From: Paraneptunicella aestuarii
GTDB lineage: Bacteria > Pseudomonadota > Gammaproteobacteria > Enterobacterales > Alteromonadaceae
Direction: 5' to 3'
Length of the DNA: 64,000 nt
Assembly (NCBI RefSeq): GCF_019900845.1
Contig: NZ_CP074570.1
Location: 1,612,001 to 1,676,000, forward strand
Shown here one piece after another: positions 15,803 through 25,978 of the stretch (position 1 is the stretch's first letter; each line of letters starts with the position of its first letter). The position numbers and the translations under genes are program-made. Under the pieces are notes generated by a model. The model saw only the letters and a list, made by a program, of their open reading frames with translations, had not been told where the DNA came from and ran no database searches.

Positions 15803-16558
15803 ATGATTTCAAAGAAGTTTCGCGCATACCTTGTTCTGGATTCCAAAGTTTACTTTCAGGAACCCATGGTTCTCTTTTTCGCACTGATTTTTCCTGCTGC
15901 TATGTACTTGGCGTTTGGAATGTTGTTCGGTGAAACCACTTATGGTTCTGGTGGTAACAGCTATTACGATGAATACACCGCGTCGTTTTTAGGCATTATT
16001 TTATTAAATACGGCACTCTTTAATATTTCCCCTTCTCTTGTTGTATATAAAGAACTGGGATTTTTCCGCCGTTTAATGATCACACCTTTGAGCATTAACT
16101 CCATTGTTTTCTCTACTTTGGTTAAGGCTTTCATTATTTTTGCTCTGGGTATGACAGAAGTCTTCATCCTGGGTTGGTTGATGTTTGACCGTATCCTTCC
16201 TGAATATGTTTTCCAACTGATGTTAGGGTTAGGTGTTTCCGCATTTAGTTTATTCTCTTTCGGATTTATGTTGGGCAGTTTGTTTAATCGCTCTAACTCC
16301 GCTTTTTCTGCCAGTGTATTGATCTTCCAGCCCATGCTGTTTTTGTCTGGCGCTTCAATTCCGTTAGATACCTTCAATGACTGGTTCATGATGATCGCGA
16401 ATGTGGTTCCCATGTATCACGTGGTTGAATTACTGCGCCTTTCCTGGAGCGGCAACCTCTTTACCGAGGCTGCAATTGTACCGGTAGTTGTGTCTATCAT
16501 TCTGGGTTCAATCTGTATTTTTGTTTCAAACAAAACCTTTGAAAAATCAGCTGTTTAG
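15803..16558 (+). CDS. ABC-2 type transporter permease
   Basis: A 251-residue membrane protein with about six hydrophobic segments and the ABC-2 permease pattern: an amphipathic N-terminus, a periplasmic loop at about residues 40-60, and the late conserved stretch LSGASIPLDTFNDWFMMIANVVPMYHVVELLR before the last helix. It pairs with the preceding ATPase. Its place between precursors and modification enzymes points to export of, or immunity to, the peptide product. Confidence 0.9.
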   Translation: MISKKFRAYLVLDSKVYFQEPMVLFFALIFPAAMYLAFGMLFGETTYGSGGNSYYDEYTASFLGIILLNTALFNISPSLVVYKELGFFRRLMITPLSINSIVFSTLVKAFIIFALGMTEVFILGWLMFDRILPEYVFQLMLGLGVSAFSLFSFGFMLGSLFNRSNSAFSASVLIFQPMLFLSGASIPLDTFNDWFMMIANVVPMYHVVELLRLSWSGNLFTEAAIVPVVVSIILGSICIFVSNKTFEKSAV

Positions 16559-16614
16559 CGTCCCTTTGGGATGTGAGCTTTCAGTAAAAATTATCAATAA
16601 GGGTTAGTTGCGTT

Positions 16615-19359
16615 ATGGCTGTAAGGACATCAAAAAACCGTCCTGATAACACATCTTTGAAAGACGGGTTTGTACTGCACCCCAATTACCTGATTCGGGT
16701 ATGTGGTGAGCCTGCTAATTTAATTAATGGCACCACAACCGGGGCAACCAGCGAACATCTGGAGCGTATCTTCCAATTATCTGAATGGTTGCAAAACCAT
16801 AAGGAAGATTACTGCAAGTATGTGGAAGAGCGTGTTCAAGGCTTGGATGATCGTCAGCTCTCCAACAAACTTCTGAAATTAAAGCGTAATATTTTTAATA
16901 TTCGCGCCATTAATCCTGAGTTGCTGGAAGAAGTTAAAACGGTTTTTGATGCTGACAGTTTTCAAAAGGTGTCCGAAATAACCGAGCGCATTAATCAGTT
17001 ATTTGATTATCGAGCGCAGTTGGAAGAGGTCTACAAAGAAGAAAACGAAACAGTCTCTTTGCACTTAAAAGAGATTTGGGACAACGCGGCGAATTTGCAA
17101 CATGCGCTAAGCTATTCCAACACCAAGCTGTTTTCTGATTTTGCTTCTTTATATCGCGACCCGAATAAAAAAGTGAAGCCTAAAAAACGTCGACAGCTTG
17201 AAGCCGGTTTGCTTCGCTATGCTTCTCGCAGCTCATTAAAGACTAGTCCTTTATCCACCTTTACTCCTGTGTTTGTGGGTAAGTGGCGTCAGGCTCAAGA
17301 TCCCGATAATGTCACAATGAGCGGTGAACTTGAAAACCGCATGGAAGTTAAGGCGGGTTTGTTCCAAGCCATGCTGGACAGCTTGTTAAGCAATTATGAG
17401 AAGGTCAAAACGACGTTCCCGCTTAAAGTTAATCCGAGTTTGTCTATTCAAGGTGATCAGATCTTTTTAACCAAGTTGTCTGCGGGCGCGAGCGTAAACG
17501 GACGCGTGTGGGGAACGGGTGAAACCGAGATTAAATTCAAGATTAATCAGGTTATCCAATGCATTTTGGTTGCATTTCAAAAACTGGGTAAAGCCAGTGC
17601 CACTGTGCCTGAAATCATTGCAGCTGTTCTGCAACTCGCGCCAAAACTGGAACAAGGCTTTGTTGATAAAGCCATAGGACAACTGTTTGATATGCAGTTG
17701 TTTGTTACCGATAGCAAGTTCTTCGGACAGGTTGAGCTGTTGGCGTGGTGTAAACAGGTTTTACAAACCGCAAATGATGAAGCTTCGCAACAGGCGTTGC
17801 AGCGACTGGACAATCTGGAAGCGTTATTAAAGCAATTCCCTTTCAATTCTCCCGAAGAAAGGTTAGCGACTGGTCGAGCAATTAATGACGAGATTGCCGC
17901 TATTGCAGAGTGCTTAGAGGCAACGCCAAGTGAAGAATTAGCTCATCCGGCATTCTTTGAAAATAGCTATCTGGTAGATGATTCTGTCTGCATAGATGAA
18001 AACATACTTGCGCCTTTTAGCGATGATTTTCACATGCTGTCGGACTTGTCTCCCTTTTTCGATATTCACCAATTGGCGCAAACTAATTTTGCAGATTTCT
18101 TTTTAGATCGCTTTGGGGCTGAAGGTGAATGTGATGATGTTATCGCTTTCATTAAAGATTTCTCTGATCGCTATGGCGTAGGACAACCTGATTTTGTTCC
18201 TGACCCTGAAAAGCTGTCTCCCTCATCAGATATTACTCGGGGCTTTAAACAGGCCATCGTTGATTTTGTCAGTGAGCTTCTGGATACCGTATTTGCCGAC
18301 GATGAACAGGGCAAGCGTGTTGAATATGTACAACTGAACTCAGAATCATTACAGGCACATATTGAGAAACTACCGCAAGCGATTCGTAATCGTGTGGTTT
18401 CCCATAGCTATTTAGGGCAAATCGCCAGTAAAAATGATGACAAACTGTTTGTGATTAATCAGGTCTTCAGTGGACATTCTGGCTTATTGTCTCGCTTCCT
18501 TGAAGTGCTTGAAGAAGACGATCTCAAAGACATTCGTGATTATTTAAATGATGTTTCCCGTGATGGTACTTATGCCGAAATTCCCGGGTTGTTTGGTTTT
18601 AACGCCAATAAGCATCCTAAGCTGGCTGAACGTGAATTATTACTGGAACCTTTCCCGTCAAATCGTGAAGAAACCGAGAAGCTATCGTTAAAACAGTTGA
18701 AACTGGTTTACGACGCAGAGACTCACAAAGTCTTCTTTAAACAGCCCGACGGCAAGCTGGTTGATTGCTTATACCACGGATTTTTAATGCCGCTACTGTT
18801 GCCGAATATGCACCGTATTCTGACTTTGTTGAATATGAACGGTGTGTTGATTTACGTGTTGCCTATCCTGCGTAGTGGTCGCTTTAGCACGCGTGAAAAG
18901 ATCGGTTTAATTCCTCGCGTTTCTGTTGGCAATACCGTGTTGATCCGCAAGTCTTACATGGTGCCTCGTGAGCTGTTGCCTTCTGTAGAATTAAGCGAGC
19001 TGGAGTTTTTTGAAGCCATTCAGTTGTTCATTAAGGAACATAAGCTGCCGAGTGCGGGATTTATTCGAGTATCTCCCTTTGATACCAACCCGGGCTCTAC
19101 AGACAGTAAACTGGATTGGGCGAATCTTGATTTCAAGAATATGAAGCCTTTCTACGTGGATTTCCGTAATCCTCGTTTGGTGCAGCTATTGTATCTGGCG
19201 TTGAGCCGTAATGATTATCCTATCGTGATCAGCGAAACCTTGCCGGATGTTGACGACCAGCATTTACAGGTTGATGGAAAGTACCACGTTGCTGAGTTCC
19301 AATTTGAAATGACCAGAAAACCTGTTGTGTCAGGTGCAGAGTCAGAAGCACCGGAATAG
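16615..19359 (+). CDS. LanB-type dehydratase, glutamylation domain (TbtB/TclK-like)
   Basis: A 914-residue protein of the lantibiotic dehydratase N-terminal family. In thiopeptide pathways the split LanB transfers glutamate from glutamyl-tRNA onto Ser/Thr of the precursor, and a separate SpaB_C-like protein eliminates it to leave Dha/Dhb. The motif SRSSLKTSPLSTFTPVFVG (about residues 200-220) corresponds to the conserved LanB region, with the Lys-Thr-Ser-Pro form seen in thiopeptide enzymes. The C-terminal half includes IPRVSVGNTVLIRKSYMVP, also typical. Its length without a C-terminal elimination domain fits the split form. ATG 16615 follows AAGGGTTAG. Six biosynthetic genes continue with minimal gaps. 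Confidence 0.9.
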   Translation: MAVRTSKNRPDNTSLKDGFVLHPNYLIRVCGEPANLINGTTTGATSEHLERIFQLSEWLQNHKEDYCKYVEERVQGLDDRQLSNKLLKLKRNIFNIRAINPELLEEVKTVFDADSFQKVSEITERINQLFDYRAQLEEVYKEENETVSLHLKEIWDNAANLQHALSYSNTKLFSDFASLYRDPNKKVKPKKRRQLEAGLLRYASRSSLKTSPLSTFTPVFVGKWRQAQDPDNVTMSGELENRMEVKAGLFQAMLDSLLSNYEKVKTTFPLKVNPSLSIQGDQIFLTKLSAGASVNGRVWGTGETEIKFKINQVIQCILVAFQKLGKASATVPEIIAAVLQLAPKLEQGFVDKAIGQLFDMQLFVTDSKFFGQVELLAWCKQVLQTANDEASQQALQRLDNLEALLKQFPFNSPEERLATGRAINDEIAAIAECLEATPSEELAHPAFFENSYLVDDSVCIDENILAPFSDDFHMLSDLSPFFDIHQLAQTNFADFFLDRFGAEGECDDVIAFIKDFSDRYGVGQPDFVPDPEKLSPSSDITRGFKQAIVDFVSELLDTVFADDEQGKRVEYVQLNSESLQAHIEKLPQAIRNRVVSHSYLGQIASKNDDKLFVINQVFSGHSGLLSRFLEVLEEDDLKDIRDYLNDVSRDGTYAEIPGLFGFNANKHPKLAERELLLEPFPSNREETEKLSLKQLKLVYDAETHKVFFKQPDGKLVDCLYHGFLMPLLLPNMHRILTLLNMNGVLIYVLPILRSGRFSTREKIGLIPRVSVGNTVLIRKSYMVPRELLPSVELSELEFFEAIQLFIKEHKLPSAGFIRVSPFDTNPGSTDSKLDWANLDFKNMKPFYVDFRNPRLVQLLYLALSRNDYPIVISETLPDVDDQHLQVDGKYHVAEFQFEMTRKPVVSGAESEAPE

Positions 19360-19369
19360 GGAGTCAGTT

Positions 19370-20527
19370 ATGTGGAATGTGATCCGAATTGCCTATTTCG
19401 ATAACGACAAATCAGCATTGTTGCAAAACCCGGTAAAAGACGTGGTGGAGCATATTCAGCAGTTGGATTTACGTGTCTTTATGACCAGCCATTGGAAGTT
19501 TGGCCCTCATGTAGATCTTGTGGTGGATTGCGATGTTGAACAGTTTAATAACGACATTTTCCCCTATGCCAAACAACATATTGAAAGCTGGTTAGCTGAC
19601 AATCCTGCAACGGCAGAGCTTAATGCACAAGAATACGAGCGTTTATCGTATCAGTTAGCAATGAGTGAATTAGAGCCACCCCCTTACTTGCCATTATTAG
19701 AAAATAATCAGGTAACCGTGGGCTTATATCAGCGTAGTCAAGCCATCAATATTGCAGGTTTTCACGATACCAAAGAACAGTTTCTGGTCGATAGCACGGG
19801 CTTATTGTTTCATTTGATGGGACTGAAAAAAGCCAATAGTGACGTGTTTTTTGTCTGCCTGATTTTCATGATGGCATCGGTGGCAGCCAAGTTTAAGCCT
19901 GATGGTATCAAGCGAGGTTACATCTCTTATCGCTCTCATGCTGAATATTTCTTTGAAAATTTTGACAAGCAGGACGCCTTACGAGGCAAGTTTGATCTGT
20001 TGGACAAGAAATATGCGCCATTGATTGATAGCAATTTGCCGTTTGTGGTGGACGATAAATTTACTGAAATGAGCTTGCCACCTTCGGTGCAATCCATGTT
20101 GCAGTATTGGAATCATATTGTGGTGACAACCTTTGACAATAATCGTCAGGTGGTCGATCAGAATTACGAACAAATTATTCGTGAAGATAGTGAAGTATCC
20201 AGCACAGAACAGAATTTTGCTGATTTGGCAGAGTCTGTTTCCAGTCAAGTGCCGGAAGACGTTAATAAACCCAGCCGGGATTACAATACGGGCAAAGTGG
20301 TTAACACGGCGTTGCAGCATGAGGAAGGGCGTCAGTTATTCCGCTCTCATGACTTCATCACTTATCGCACAACAGTGAATTACTTTTATCTGTTGTTGCC
20401 AGTGTTAGATATCACACCCGTACAAAAATTTTCCTTGTGCCACATTATCGCCAACTCGGTTGAGCGCGTGTATGGCATATCCTGGAAAGATGTGATCCCT
20501 TCAGCGGTAGGAGGGGAAAATGAGTAA
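19370..20527 (+). CDS. Divergent SpaB_C-like protein, candidate thiopeptide macrocyclase or elimination enzyme
   Basis: A 385-residue protein. ATG 19370, with AGGGAG seven bases upstream, is preferred to an in-frame ATG at 19325 that lies inside the previous gene. The N-terminus (WNVIRIAYFDNDKSALL... then HWKFGPHVDLVVD) echoes the R-Y-x-x-x-G-P-H-x-R/D-x-x region of the thiopeptide-type SpaB_C domain, but is more degenerate than in the 25975-26964 gene. A cluster with two SpaB_C-like proteins is the rule for thiopeptides: one (TbtC/TclL) eliminates glutamate and the other (TbtD/TclM) performs the formal [4+2] cycloaddition forming the pyridine. The more divergent and longer protein is the better macrocyclase candidate (inference). 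It overlaps the next gene by eight bases. Confidence 0.65.
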   Translation: MWNVIRIAYFDNDKSALLQNPVKDVVEHIQQLDLRVFMTSHWKFGPHVDLVVDCDVEQFNNDIFPYAKQHIESWLADNPATAELNAQEYERLSYQLAMSELEPPPYLPLLENNQVTVGLYQRSQAINIAGFHDTKEQFLVDSTGLLFHLMGLKKANSDVFFVCLIFMMASVAAKFKPDGIKRGYISYRSHAEYFFENFDKQDALRGKFDLLDKKYAPLIDSNLPFVVDDKFTEMSLPPSVQSMLQYWNHIVVTTFDNNRQVVDQNYEQIIREDSEVSSTEQNFADLAESVSSQVPEDVNKPSRDYNTGKVVNTALQHEEGRQLFRSHDFITYRTTVNYFYLLLPVLDITPVQKFSLCHIIANSVERVYGISWKDVIPSAVGGENE

Positions 20528-22382
20528 CGCAGCCGAACAAGATTTATTCGCACGTAATTTGCGTCTGAAAGGTCATATCTATTTTAATAAAGTCGCTGAC
20601 GGCGTTTATTTCCAAGGGCAATCTGGTGGCTTTATCTTAAAAGGTGACGGCATTTATCCATTGGTTGCCAAGATCATCAGCTTTATTGATGCCGGTTTTA
20701 GCTTGCTGGATATTCAGAGCAAATTGCCTGAAAAGCTACGTCCATTCTTCACCAATCTGATCACGCAATTGGCGCAGCATCAAATGTTGATGCCTCGTGA
20801 CGCTGAGCAGCTAGTGCCTGAATCATGGATGGCATTTACTCATTTCCGTGATCTGTTCCGTTATTTAAGCGAATCCTCTGCTGATTTCATCAACCTGTTT
20901 CCACAATGGCAAGAGCAAAAGATTGCCTTGGTGGGCGATGGTTATGTGTTGAAATCTGCGCTGGAAGGGGTAGCGACTTCGGGTATTCAAACGCTAACTG
21001 TAGTGATGACCAAAGAAACCATTTCCCGTCAGGAAATCAAAGATGCGCTGGACTATTACTCTGCAAAGCTTCCAGGTTTTAGCGCCGAGCTGATTTTAGC
21101 TTCCGAAGGCGCGACGACGGATGTGAGCGGTTTCGATCAAATTCTGTATTGTTCGACTCAATTGCAGGCAGGTCATAGCTATTATCATCATGCTGAACAG
21201 GCGTGTCTGGTTGCAGGCTTGTTATACGGGCAAGCTGTGGTGTCACCCTTGTCCAGTGTTTCTGGCACCGGATTCAATGACATGGCAGAGCAGTTAACCA
21301 GAGTCAGTGCCGACAGTGACTTAAGCTTCCCGCAAGCGGGGCTTTCCATGTTGGGTAGCATTGCCGCTTTGAATGTCATCAAAGGCTTTTTCGATATTGA
21401 TGTTTCAGGTTTGAGCAACTACGTTTATCGAGTTTCCAGCCATTTGGAAATGTCTCGGCATCCCTTATTGCCAGTGGAAGTGAGCAGCGGCATTTCAGCG
21501 GATGAAGTCAGACAGTTTCAGGCTGAGTATGAAATGCCGGATGATCGCGAACTGGAACAATACGAACAGGTGAGGTTAGCTTTAACTGCCTATTTTGATC
21601 CTTTGTTGGGTTGCCTTGATGAATCTGTCGGTAAGGAAGTAAAACAGGTGCCTCTGTTCCATTCCAAGCTAAGACTGAGCTTCCCAAGCTCCATGGATTG
21701 CGCTGCGAAAGAGGTGATGAGCTGTGGCCTAAATGCGGCAACTGCGGGATTACGTGCGATTGCTCAGGCATTATCGTTACGCACCGCGACTCAGTTGGGT
21801 GTTCCTGTTTCCCGCATTACTACAGATTTTGACCAGCAAAGCTGGGAGAAAAACGCTTATGCGCGATTGGTGTCGGAGCAGCCTGAATTTGTGCAAAAAG
21901 CGCTGTCTGCGCGTATTAATCTGATGCAGTTGGACGATGAAGAAATGCAATTGCTGTTGCACTTTCTTCAATCTGTTGGTTATCGCCATGATGCCCTGAT
22001 TTTGTACTGGGATGAAGCTTGTTACTGCTTTGTTGCCAGCATTCAATTGTTAAATTCAGACACTGCCTATTCAACAGTTGCTGCAACGGCAGAACAAGCC
22101 ATTCGCGACTGTTTGTGTGGTGTTTATCTACAGGCTCAGTTTGATGAGGCAAACGTTATTGAATCGGCGATTGATTTGGCGTTGCCAGAAGTGCAGTTTA
22201 CTGATCAAACTGGCGAAGTATTACGAGAGTTATTACATCATTCTGCTGCCAAATTGCCAAAACTGGAACGCGTGCAAGGTGACGTGATGTTAGCGACTCA
22301 CGGCATTTATTCAGGCTATGCCTTATTAGCAGAAGAAAGCAGTGTTGAAGAGAGCTGTGTTGATAAAATAGGTGGTGTGTAA
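20520..22382 (+). CDS. TOMM/thiopeptide ThiF-like partner with N-terminal RRE (TbtF-like)
   Basis: A 620-residue protein matching in length and plan the 'putative thiazole-containing bacteriocin maturation protein' (ocin-ThiF-like) family. Residues about 15-95 look like a RiPP recognition element, a winged-helix leader-binding domain (VADGVYFQGQSGGFILKGDGIYPLV...). Residues about 134-155 (KIALVGDGYVLKSALEGVATSG) form the Rossmann-like start of the E1/ThiF-like fold, with degenerate adenylate-binding glycines and no catalytic Cys expected. Role in the family: it binds the precursor leader and delivers it to the YcaO enzyme encoded next. Its stop and the next ATG share the TAATG junction, implying stoichiometric synthesis of the partners. 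Confidence 0.82.
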   Translation: MSNAAEQDLFARNLRLKGHIYFNKVADGVYFQGQSGGFILKGDGIYPLVAKIISFIDAGFSLLDIQSKLPEKLRPFFTNLITQLAQHQMLMPRDAEQLVPESWMAFTHFRDLFRYLSESSADFINLFPQWQEQKIALVGDGYVLKSALEGVATSGIQTLTVVMTKETISRQEIKDALDYYSAKLPGFSAELILASEGATTDVSGFDQILYCSTQLQAGHSYYHHAEQACLVAGLLYGQAVVSPLSSVSGTGFNDMAEQLTRVSADSDLSFPQAGLSMLGSIAALNVIKGFFDIDVSGLSNYVYRVSSHLEMSRHPLLPVEVSSGISADEVRQFQAEYEMPDDRELEQYEQVRLALTAYFDPLLGCLDESVGKEVKQVPLFHSKLRLSFPSSMDCAAKEVMSCGLNAATAGLRAIAQALSLRTATQLGVPVSRITTDFDQQSWEKNAYARLVSEQPEFVQKALSARINLMQLDDEEMQLLLHFLQSVGYRHDALILYWDEACYCFVASIQLLNSDTAYSTVAATAEQAIRDCLCGVYLQAQFDEANVIESAIDLALPEVQFTDQTGEVLRELLHHSAAKLPKLERVQGDVMLATHGIYSGYALLAEESSVEESCVDKIGGV

Positions 22383-24409
22383 TGGTAGTTGACGCACATC
22401 CAGCACTTAACACATTGAATATGCTTAATATTCATATCCTTCATGATGACAATTTACTGCATCCGGTATTGCTTGAAGGTTTAGCGGATGCAAAGCAGAT
22501 CACTTGCATGGATTCGTATGAAATCCCTGAAAATGATCTTGCTGAGAATGTTGAACAATTATGGATTGCTGTAGCCAGTTTGCGTGAGCATGTCTGGTTC
22601 GATAAGGTTCAACGTGCAGCAAGAGCGCAACAGGTTCCGGTTTTGATCATTGGCCTGGAGCCCGGTTACATCTGGCTTGGGCCTTATGTGAAACAAGATG
22701 AATCAGGCTGTTTTACCTGTATGCGCCGTTGGGCACATAACAACAATCAGCAGCCGCATCATTGGGCTACGTTGAGTGATTCTGCACAAACGCGCCGTGA
22801 CTGTTTGCCTTCTTCTTTAGCGCCGACAACAGCGAATCTGTTTACGCATTTATTGAGACATTATTTACAGGCAACGCTAGATAATAAATCCGCAAATGAA
22901 GGTAACAGCTTATATCGCCAAACTGTGCGTTTGGATCTGGTGAATGTGCGCAGTTCCGAACATGGTTTTATTTCTGTTGTTGATTGTCCAATTTGCGCCG
23001 ATTTACCGGAAAATTCACCTGAAACGGCTGCATTTACACTGAAATCACTGGATAAAGCAGAAGGTTCAGATTCTCGTGTAGATAACCCTCATTTAAATCT
23101 GGAAAGCTTGAAAAAAGCTTTTTTGGATCGCCACGTTGGTTTGGTTCGTCACGTATTTTATAGCTTATCGTCGAACCTGATGCCTATGTTTTCTGCTGAG
23201 TTGCCTATCATGTACACCCATGAAACCGAGAGCGGTTATGGGCGTAGCGAAACTCGCCAAAATGCCGAAATGGTGGCAATTCTGGAAACCCTGGAACGCC
23301 ATGCCGGGCATTCTCCCAAGCGCCATAAAACCACAGTGCGCGGTAGTTATCGTGAGTTGGCGGAACATGCCCTGGATCCTCGCGCCATGATTTTGCATGA
23401 ACCTGAGCAATTGCAAGAAAACGAGTTTGTCTTGCATCCCTATACCGATGATCTTGAATACAACTGGGTGTGGTGTCAGTCGTTATTCCACAACAAGCAA
23501 ATTTTGGTGCCTGAGCAGTCTATTTTCTATTACTTGCTCAACACGCCTGATGTGAAAGTAAACCGCTTTATTTATGAAACCTCTAACGGTTGTGCTCTGG
23601 GCGGAGCCTTGGAAGAAGCGATTTTCTATGGCTTGTTGGAATTGGTTGAGCGTGACGCCTACCTGACCACCTGGTATGGACAGTTTACGCCCAGAGAAAT
23701 TGATTTACGCAGTATTGACGATGACCGTATTCAGGCGTTGATTCATCGTGTTGATGCCAGAGGATTGTCGCTGCATGCCTTCGATATGCGAGTGGGCATT
23801 GATGTGCCTGTTGTCTGGTGCATGATTGTTGATGATGCTGACGATGCACCGGTTAAATCTTACTGTGCCGCCGGCGCGCATTTACTACCTGAAAACGCGA
23901 TTTATAGTGGCTTGATTGAAGTTACGACGTCGATGGGTGTGTATCAGGAGTCCATGCCGCCATTAAAAGAAAAGGCGTTGGAAATGCTCAACGACGATTC
24001 CAAAGTGGTGGAAATGCACGACCACGTATTGCTGTACAGCTTGCCTGAAACCTATGAGCGTTTGAGTTTCCTGTTTTCCGATGAGCCAAAGGGCACATTG
24101 GAAGAGATTTACGGCAGTGATTATCGCAGCAAGATCAATCGCAATATCACCGATGATCTCAACGATTTGATGGACAAGGTGCGAGATTATGCCGACGACG
24201 TGATCGTGGCAGATTTAACCTTCAAAGAGCTGGAACCGCACCAACTGCATTGCGTTAAGGTGATTGCTCCGGGGCTTATGCCTGTGACCTTTGGCCATCA
24301 GTATCGTCGTATCTCATTGGAACGAGTGAACAAGTTTGCGCGCGCTTCAGGTAAACCACCTTTTGCCAGCGTTGCCGAGTTAAACCCATTCCCACATAAC
24401 TTCCCTTAA
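22382..24409 (+). CDS. YcaO-type azoline-forming cyclodehydratase (TbtG-like)
   Basis: A 675-residue TOMM cyclodehydratase that uses ATP to close Cys (and sometimes Ser/Thr) onto the preceding carbonyl, giving azolines. Residues 1-210 are a fused E1-C-protein-like domain with two zinc-type pairs, CFTC (110-113) and CPIC (about 202-205). The YcaO domain follows, with the ATP/Mg motifs ETLERHAG (about 302) and EEAIFYGLLELVERDA (about 412-427). The C-terminus ends ELNPFPHNFP, the Pro-rich tail that is functionally important in TOMM YcaO enzymes. The domains are complete and no frameshift is seen. It is co-translated with the ThiF-like partner. Confidence 0.93.
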   Translation: MVVDAHPALNTLNMLNIHILHDDNLLHPVLLEGLADAKQITCMDSYEIPENDLAENVEQLWIAVASLREHVWFDKVQRAARAQQVPVLIIGLEPGYIWLGPYVKQDESGCFTCMRRWAHNNNQQPHHWATLSDSAQTRRDCLPSSLAPTTANLFTHLLRHYLQATLDNKSANEGNSLYRQTVRLDLVNVRSSEHGFISVVDCPICADLPENSPETAAFTLKSLDKAEGSDSRVDNPHLNLESLKKAFLDRHVGLVRHVFYSLSSNLMPMFSAELPIMYTHETESGYGRSETRQNAEMVAILETLERHAGHSPKRHKTTVRGSYRELAEHALDPRAMILHEPEQLQENEFVLHPYTDDLEYNWVWCQSLFHNKQILVPEQSIFYYLLNTPDVKVNRFIYETSNGCALGGALEEAIFYGLLELVERDAYLTTWYGQFTPREIDLRSIDDDRIQALIHRVDARGLSLHAFDMRVGIDVPVVWCMIVDDADDAPVKSYCAAGAHLLPENAIYSGLIEVTTSMGVYQESMPPLKEKALEMLNDDSKVVEMHDHVLLYSLPETYERLSFLFSDEPKGTLEEIYGSDYRSKINRNITDDLNDLMDKVRDYADDVIVADLTFKELEPHQLHCVKVIAPGLMPVTFGHQYRRISLERVNKFARASGKPPFASVAELNPFPHNFP

Positions 24410-24442
24410 TCAGTATCAGGTAATCAGGGGAGCCAATATTAA

Positions 24443-25978
24443 ATGGGCGCTAAGGTGAATGAGATGCAAACGGCTAAATTGACAACACTGACATTAAAAG
24501 ACGCTTGGGGGCTGGCGACAGATCGCCGCTTCGACAACCTGAATATGCCTATATTGCAGGACAGCCGTCATTACGGCGCGAAAGCGGATAAGTCGTCAAA
24601 AATGGCTAAGTTGGTGTTTTTGAATACCAATGTGCCTCGTCAGGCTCAGTCATTTGCTGATTTCCTGGCTGGAAAGCCGTGTTCGTTATCTGAATTGTCT
24701 TTTGCTGACAAAATGAGTTTGGTGCTGCGTTATTTGGCTTCTCCGGTTCGATATGAACCGTTAAATCGTCCAGATGTGCATTATCCGGTAAGCTCTTTTG
24801 GTGGTTTGTTTTCCTGTGGCATTAAGTTGATTGTTAGACATGAAAAAGAAAACCAGAGTCAGTCGAACAACGTAGACGTTTATCACTATCACGCTAACTA
24901 CCACGCGCTGGAGCAGGTGGCTTCTAATGTGAATTACGGTACTGAATTGGCGGCGGGCGAATGTCATATCGCTATTGTTGGCCATTATTGGGCGGTTGCT
25001 CGCAAGTATGGTGAATATTCCCCTTATGGCGTGGTGCTGGATGCGGGAATCGTACTTACGCAGTTGCAGTATTTATTAGCATTGGCTGGCGTTGCAGCCA
25101 CCACAGAAAAGACTGATTTACAGATGTTACAGTCATTGTTGGTTGAATCCGATAGCGTTCAGCAAACTTTGGCGGCCTTGAGTCTTTCCATTGACGATGA
25201 ACATAACGCGTTAGCCTTTTTGCAACAGACACAAACGCATCGAGTGTCTATCTGGTCTGAGCCGGAAGGTATTCATGAACGTTTCCACAACTTGCAAAGC
25301 TTGTTAGATATTTTCGCCACGCCTTATGAGGTTTGTGAAGCTGCTCATTCTAAACAGACACTGTCGGAACAAGCTCTAGCTGAATTACCACAGGACGATG
25401 TGCTGGATGTCTTGGTTCGCCGTTCGGCAGCTAACGATGCCACTGGATTTTCTCAAATTAATAAAGTGCTGGATGCGGGCTTCCTGACTCGATTTTTGTC
25501 TGTGTTGACTGGATTGAAAAGCCGCCGAGAAACTATGCCCGCAGAATCCGCTTTGCAGGTGAAAGTGGCCTGGATAAATCCATATGGCCCGGCAATTGGT
25601 ATGTACGATGGCGCAGGTGAACTGCAATACCAGCCTAATCAGACCGAAGCCTTTTTAGATATCTTGCGCGACTGTCTTTATAGCGATAACCAGAAATATA
25701 ATCTGGCTTCGATGGCCTTTGAGCTGTTTGTTACGGTTGATACCGCACAACTGGAGCGGGATTACGGTGACGCTGCCATACGGTTGGCGCATATGGCGGC
25801 CGGAGCCTTGGGGCATGATATCTGCCTGGCTGCGTCTTTGTTTGACGCTTTCGCTCGTCCGGTACGTATGTTCCGCGACACCAAATTACAGCAGCGACTT
25901 GGACTGGAAGGACAGCTAGTGGTTCAGGTTCTGGTTGGTTTTAACCGCCATCACAACTTTGCATTGAAACTATTATGA
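24443..25978 (+). CDS. SagB-type azoline dehydrogenase (FMN)
   Basis: A 511-residue nitroreductase-like protein expected to oxidise thiazolines to thiazoles with FMN. SagB-type landmarks: VSSFGGLFSCGIKLIV (about residues 112-127, cf. PSAGGLxPxELYLV), DVYHYHANYHALE, and HYWAVARKYGEYSPYGVVLDAGIVLTQL (about 180-210, cf. R-x-x-x-KYG-x-R-x-Y-R-x-x-LLEAG). It is longer than minimal SagB proteins, with an extra C-terminal segment (about residues 370-505) typical of thiopeptide-cluster dehydrogenases. ATG 24443 has AGGGGAG 12 bases upstream; ATG 24464 is an alternative. The stop overlaps the next gene's ATG. Confidence 0.85.
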   Translation: MGAKVNEMQTAKLTTLTLKDAWGLATDRRFDNLNMPILQDSRHYGAKADKSSKMAKLVFLNTNVPRQAQSFADFLAGKPCSLSELSFADKMSLVLRYLASPVRYEPLNRPDVHYPVSSFGGLFSCGIKLIVRHEKENQSQSNNVDVYHYHANYHALEQVASNVNYGTELAAGECHIAIVGHYWAVARKYGEYSPYGVVLDAGIVLTQLQYLLALAGVAATTEKTDLQMLQSLLVESDSVQQTLAALSLSIDDEHNALAFLQQTQTHRVSIWSEPEGIHERFHNLQSLLDIFATPYEVCEAAHSKQTLSEQALAELPQDDVLDVLVRRSAANDATGFSQINKVLDAGFLTRFLSVLTGLKSRRETMPAESALQVKVAWINPYGPAIGMYDGAGELQYQPNQTEAFLDILRDCLYSDNQKYNLASMAFELFVTVDTAQLERDYGDAAIRLAHMAAGALGHDICLAASLFDAFARPVRMFRDTKLQQRLGLEGQLVVQVLVGFNRHHNFALKLL

